From Mytilus edulis (lineage: Eukaryota; Mollusca; Bivalvia; Mytilida; Mytilidae), in NCBI RefSeq assembly GCF_963676685.1, contig NC_092344.1, positions 99,726,749 through 99,790,748 on the forward strand: a stretch of DNA of 64,000 nt, read 5' to 3'. This document shows positions 62,801 to 64,000 of this stretch, piece by piece (the first letter of the stretch is position 1; the number at the start of each line of letters is the position of its first letter). Below the pieces are notes generated by a model, which was given only the letters and a program-made list of their open reading frames with translations, did no database searches and was not told where the DNA came from. The position numbers were made by a program, and so were the translations under genes.

Positions 62801-63349
62801 TTTAACATGAATTACCATTACTATGTATAATGTAATAAAAGTTCTACATAAGATTCAAGATAAAACACCAATGCTCAACTAAAAATTCAGCTTTTTTGTA
62901 AACCTGGTGGATTTATTAATATTCATGTTTTTATTGATTTGATAAAACTATTATGTGATCTTATAAAAAAAAATAATACTTTAAATGTATGGACTGTAAT
63001 ATATTCAGTCCTCATTAGACAATCTATCTTTTCATTAGGAAATAAGTGATTTTGACATGCCATGGATCCTGTTACTAGATATACATGCTTATATTATGAT
63101 AAAAGTTCAAATTTTTCTGGAAGACTTGGTGTTAAAGTCATGTTAAATCCCTTAAAAATGACACTGAAAAATAAAATTGCTATCTGCATATTTCAGGATA
63201 TGGAGAAATGGGCAAAGTCTTTAAATGCACAGAAAGAAACAATAAAACACTTTAATAAGACATTTCAAACTATATCTGGTGTTAGAATTATGGATGATAA
63301 AAAAGAATCGGCAACAGCTGATGCTGGCTTTGCTATCCTGGAAATGAGT
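50536..63349 (+). CDS. RBM5/RBM10: RBM5/RBM10-type splicing factor, exons 1-14 of the coding region
   Basis: Fourteen exons joined in frame give 626 residues, and the gene continues past the window. Domain order is that of the RBM5/6/10 family: Asp/Arg/Glu-rich N-terminus (1-112), RRM1 (about 146-220; RNP2 ILLRGL 148-153, RNP1 RGFAFVEF 187-194), RanBP2 zinc finger (Cys 241, 244, 255, 258), RRM2 (about 284-365; RNP2 LIFRGL 285-290, RNP1 RGYGFLEL 326-333), Tyr/Gln-rich linker, OCRE domain (about 497-550), then the EKWAKSLN and [10 protein letters not shown] blocks. The C2H2 finger and G-patch must lie downstream. Family proteins are nuclear, join early spliceosomes and control alternative splicing, including their own transcripts. 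All junctions have GT-AG introns. The ATG is two bases after an acceptor, so a 5' non-coding exon exists upstream. Invertebrates usually have one gene for vertebrate RBM5 and RBM10. Confidence 0.9.
51410..52727 (+). mobile_element. 5'-truncated PLE-like retroelement insertion
   Basis: The module phrase ACATTCAC/TCTGTGG of the host repeat is split here, which fixes both ends. The left part is RT coding sequence. The right part is a 3' region with phrases GGGAGGGTTGAGATCTCA, AACATGTTTAACCCCGCCGC and a terminal block related (inverted) to 9375-9490 and 42206-42285. No EN domain follows the RT ORF. Confidence 0.65.
51411..52085 (+). pseudogene. Penelope-like reverse transcriptase, C-terminal part
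   Basis: 225 codons in one open frame. [12 protein letters not shown] contains the catalytic YLDD. It is followed by [20 protein letters not shown], the thumb-side block with FLDL and [10 protein letters not shown], then [17 protein letters not shown] and the HQGFRYHKL region. This order and the FLDL...T.IY pattern fit Penelope-like/telomerase-group RTs. The fingers and first catalytic Asp are missing (5' truncation), so it is inactive although uninterrupted. The frame reads in from the host repeat upstream, which is not part of the protein. Confidence 0.65.
53208..53354 (+). CDS. RBM5/RBM10: RBM exon 2
   Basis: Residues 113-161. Acceptor CTTTCAG, donor GATgtaggt, phase 0. Carries the start of RRM1 with RNP2 ILLRGL (148-153), matching MLRGL of vertebrate RBM5. 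Confidence 0.9.
53461..53482. repeat. 22-bp perfect palindrome in RBM intron 2
   Basis: TATCGACTCC/TAGGAGTCGATA reads the same on both strands. It begins just after the exon 2 read-through frame and may mark the end of a dispersed repeat extending to about 53870 (AAGAGTCGACTAGCC). 53925-53965 also matches a common mussel repeat phrase. Confidence 0.5.
54458..54524 (+). CDS. RBM5/RBM10: RBM exon 3
   Basis: Residues 162-183 plus the first base of 184. Acceptor TTTTCAG, donor CTGgtaagg. Encodes [20 protein letters not shown], the helix and strand between the RNP motifs of RRM1. Confidence 0.9.
56057..56130 (+). CDS. RBM5/RBM10: RBM exon 4
   Basis: Residues 184-208 with RNP1 RGFAFVEF (187-194). 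Acceptor GTACAG. The frame-keeping donor is CAGgttgaa, a weak site. A consensus-like donor (gtaaag) lies 20 bp downstream at 56151 but would break the frame. Confidence 0.85.
57424..57528 (+). CDS. RBM5/RBM10: RBM exon 5
   Basis: Residues 209-243. Acceptor TTAACAG, donor AAGgtaggc, phase 0. Ends RRM1 (ISMHYSTP) and begins the zinc finger with DWTCGK (Cys 241). Confidence 0.9.
58078..58138 (+). CDS. RBM5/RBM10: RBM exon 6
   Basis: Residues 244-263 plus one base. Acceptor TTCTAG, donor AAGgtatgg. Completes the RanBP2-type finger: [15 protein letters not shown] provides Cys 244, 255 and 258 with the NF and R residues that contact single-stranded RNA in this family. Confidence 0.9.
58901..58960 (+). 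CDS. RBM5/RBM10: RBM exon 7
   Basis: Residues 264 (shared) to 283. Acceptor TTTTCAG, donor ACAgtaagt. A short linker ([19 protein letters not shown]) between zinc finger and RRM2. Confidence 0.8.
59400..59695 (+). CDS. RBM5/RBM10: RBM exon 8
   Basis: Residues 284-382. Acceptor ATTTCAG, donor CAGgtatac, phase 0. Contains the whole RRM2 (LIFRGL 285-290, RGYGFLEL 326-333, MILVNFAK near 360) and a following [10 protein letters not shown] helix. Confidence 0.9.
60067..60229 (+). CDS. RBM5/RBM10: RBM exon 9
   Basis: Residues 383-436 plus one base. The acceptor is TTTTAGCAG, a NAGNAG site: use of the first AG (start 60064) would add one Gln. Donor AAAgtatgt. Encodes a Tyr/Gln/Asp/Gly-rich low-complexity stretch ([20 protein letters not shown]). 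Confidence 0.85.
60806..60885 (+). CDS. RBM5/RBM10: RBM exon 10
   Basis: Residues 437-463. The acceptor is TTCCAGCAG, another NAGNAG: the first AG (start 60803) keeps the frame and changes Asn-Ser to Thr-Asp-Ser. Donor CAAgtaagt. An Ala-rich helix ([20 protein letters not shown]) as seen before OCRE in RBM5. Confidence 0.85.
61491..61569 (+). CDS. RBM5/RBM10: RBM exon 11
   Basis: Residues 464-489 plus one base. Acceptor TCTTTAG, donor ATCgtaagt. A Gln/Val-rich linker ending APEYQVY before the OCRE domain. Confidence 0.8.
61850..62190 (+). repeat. Repeat with 'TTGATGAAGTCAAAGGAGAC' start in RBM intron 11
   Basis: Begins CCCTTTTGATGAAGTCAAAG (imperfect hairpin), then TCTGTCTGTCTGTCCATCCA, then about two modules with CAGTTTTCCACACTTTT (61930 and 62077). 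The plan is like the other tandem-module repeats in the window. Confidence 0.45.
62267..62358 (+). CDS. RBM5/RBM10: RBM exon 12
   Basis: Residues 490-520. Acceptor TTTGTAG, donor CAGgtaatt. First half of the OCRE domain: [20 protein letters not shown] with the Tyr-rich octamer-like repeats that bind proline-rich tails of core spliceosomal Sm proteins in this family. Confidence 0.9.
62607..62771 (+). CDS. RBM5/RBM10: RBM exon 13
   Basis: Residues 521-575. Acceptor TTTTCAG, donor AAGgtattg, phase 0. Second half of OCRE ([20 protein letters not shown]) and a Lys-rich segment ([13 protein letters not shown]) likely to act in nuclear import. Confidence 0.9.
63197..63349 (+). CDS. RBM5/RBM10: RBM exon 14
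   Basis: Residues 576-626. Acceptor TTTCAG, donor AGTgtgagt, phase 0. [14 protein letters not shown] and [13 protein letters not shown] match the conserved segment between OCRE and the C2H2 finger of RBM5/RBM10. The next exon is beyond the window. Confidence 0.9.
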
Positions 63350-63579
63350 GTGAGTATATTTGAAGTAATCTACACATGTACTTATATTAGTCATACATTC
63401 TATAGTGAAATGGTTCTACATTGAAAGGCATTGCTAAATAATTTACCAATGAAATATTTAATGTTTGAATAGGATAAATATTGATAAAAAGGCACTTGCA
63501 AACAATTTATTTCACTCACTAAGGTGTTAACATCAATCCTTGGAGTATTCATGTAAAATAATGTACAAAGCATTTTTAA

Positions 63580-64000
63580 CCGGATTTTTGTGACAAAAAT
63601 GTCGGTTATTGATTTGGGGATGTACGGCGGGCGGGTGGCAATCAAATGTTGTCCGTGCATTAACTCATGAACCGTTCAACCAACGCTTTAAAATTTTAAT
63701 ATGTTGTTACTGACAACTAAAAAAGGTCAAGTTCAATAATGGCGATTTTGACTTTTACCGTTATGGAGTTATGGTTCTTGAAAGATTGAAAAATGGAGTT
63801 TCCAGTCGTGTCCGTGCATTTACGCATGAACTGTTCTACCTAAGCTTCCCAAATTTAATATGTTGTTACTGATGACAAAATGGAGGTCAAGTTCAATAAT
63901 TGCGATTTTGACTTTTACCGTTCAGGAGTTATGGTTCTTGAAAGATTGAAAAATGGTGTTTCCAGTCGTGTCCGTGCATTTTCTCATGAACCATTCAACC
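63580..64000 (+). repeat. Repeat 'AACCGGATTTTTGTGACAAA' in RBM intron 14
   Basis: Starts AACCGGATTTTTGTGACAAA, TGTCGGTTATTG (inverted AACCG/CGGTT), then at least two tandem modules of about 170 bp with GTCCGTGCATT...CATGAACCGTTC and GATTTTGACTTTTACCGTT. It runs off the window. Confidence 0.6.

Overview
This is AT-rich animal nuclear DNA, most likely from a marine bivalve and probably a mytilid mussel. The organism call is inference from remembered repeat motifs (tandem 'CAAACTTGG' repeat modules, tRNA-like SINEs, Penelope-like elements) and from a large-intron host gene. There are no operons. Most long open frames are fragments of mobile elements. Only three host genes are supported.

Layout. 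1-724: tandem 350-bp units, each with a complete type I hammerhead ribozyme (HHR) on the minus strand, i.e. a metazoan retrozyme array. 745-1945 and 8510-9746: two diverged copies of one dispersed repeat. 2676-7949: a young LTR retrotransposon with perfect flanking duplication, a tRNA-Leu-type primer site and polypurine tract, a gag ORF and a second 600-residue ORF, but no pol. 9755-11440: Penelope-like (PLE) remains, a MITE and a tRNA-derived SINE, fused to a decayed R2-like LINE (11440-14575). 16421-17377 and 28790-29731: two intronless paralogous GT31 glycosyltransferase genes. Between them lie a motif array, a second HHR (20713-20754) and a LINE broken by two DNA elements. 30690-50430: nested transposons whose insertion order can be read from flanking duplications (PIF/Harbinger-like, hAT, piggyBac and tiny palindromic MITEs).

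50536-63349 holds the first 14 coding exons (626 residues) of an RBM5/RBM10 splicing-factor gene on the plus strand: RS/RE-rich N-terminus, RRM1, RanBP2 zinc finger, RRM2, Tyr/Gln-rich segment and OCRE domain. The C-terminal part runs off the window. Its introns contain repeats, including a truncated PLE reverse transcriptase, two NAGNAG acceptors and a competing frameshifting splice donor.

Functionally the host genes are unrelated: two type II membrane glycosyltransferases and one nuclear splicing regulator. The transposons form a set of autonomous-looking remnants and small parasites. The retrozyme array and the solitary HHR need a reverse transcriptase in trans, and PLE sequences occur three times nearby. 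Exact element ends are given only where flanking duplications or an uninterrupted copy in the window fix them.
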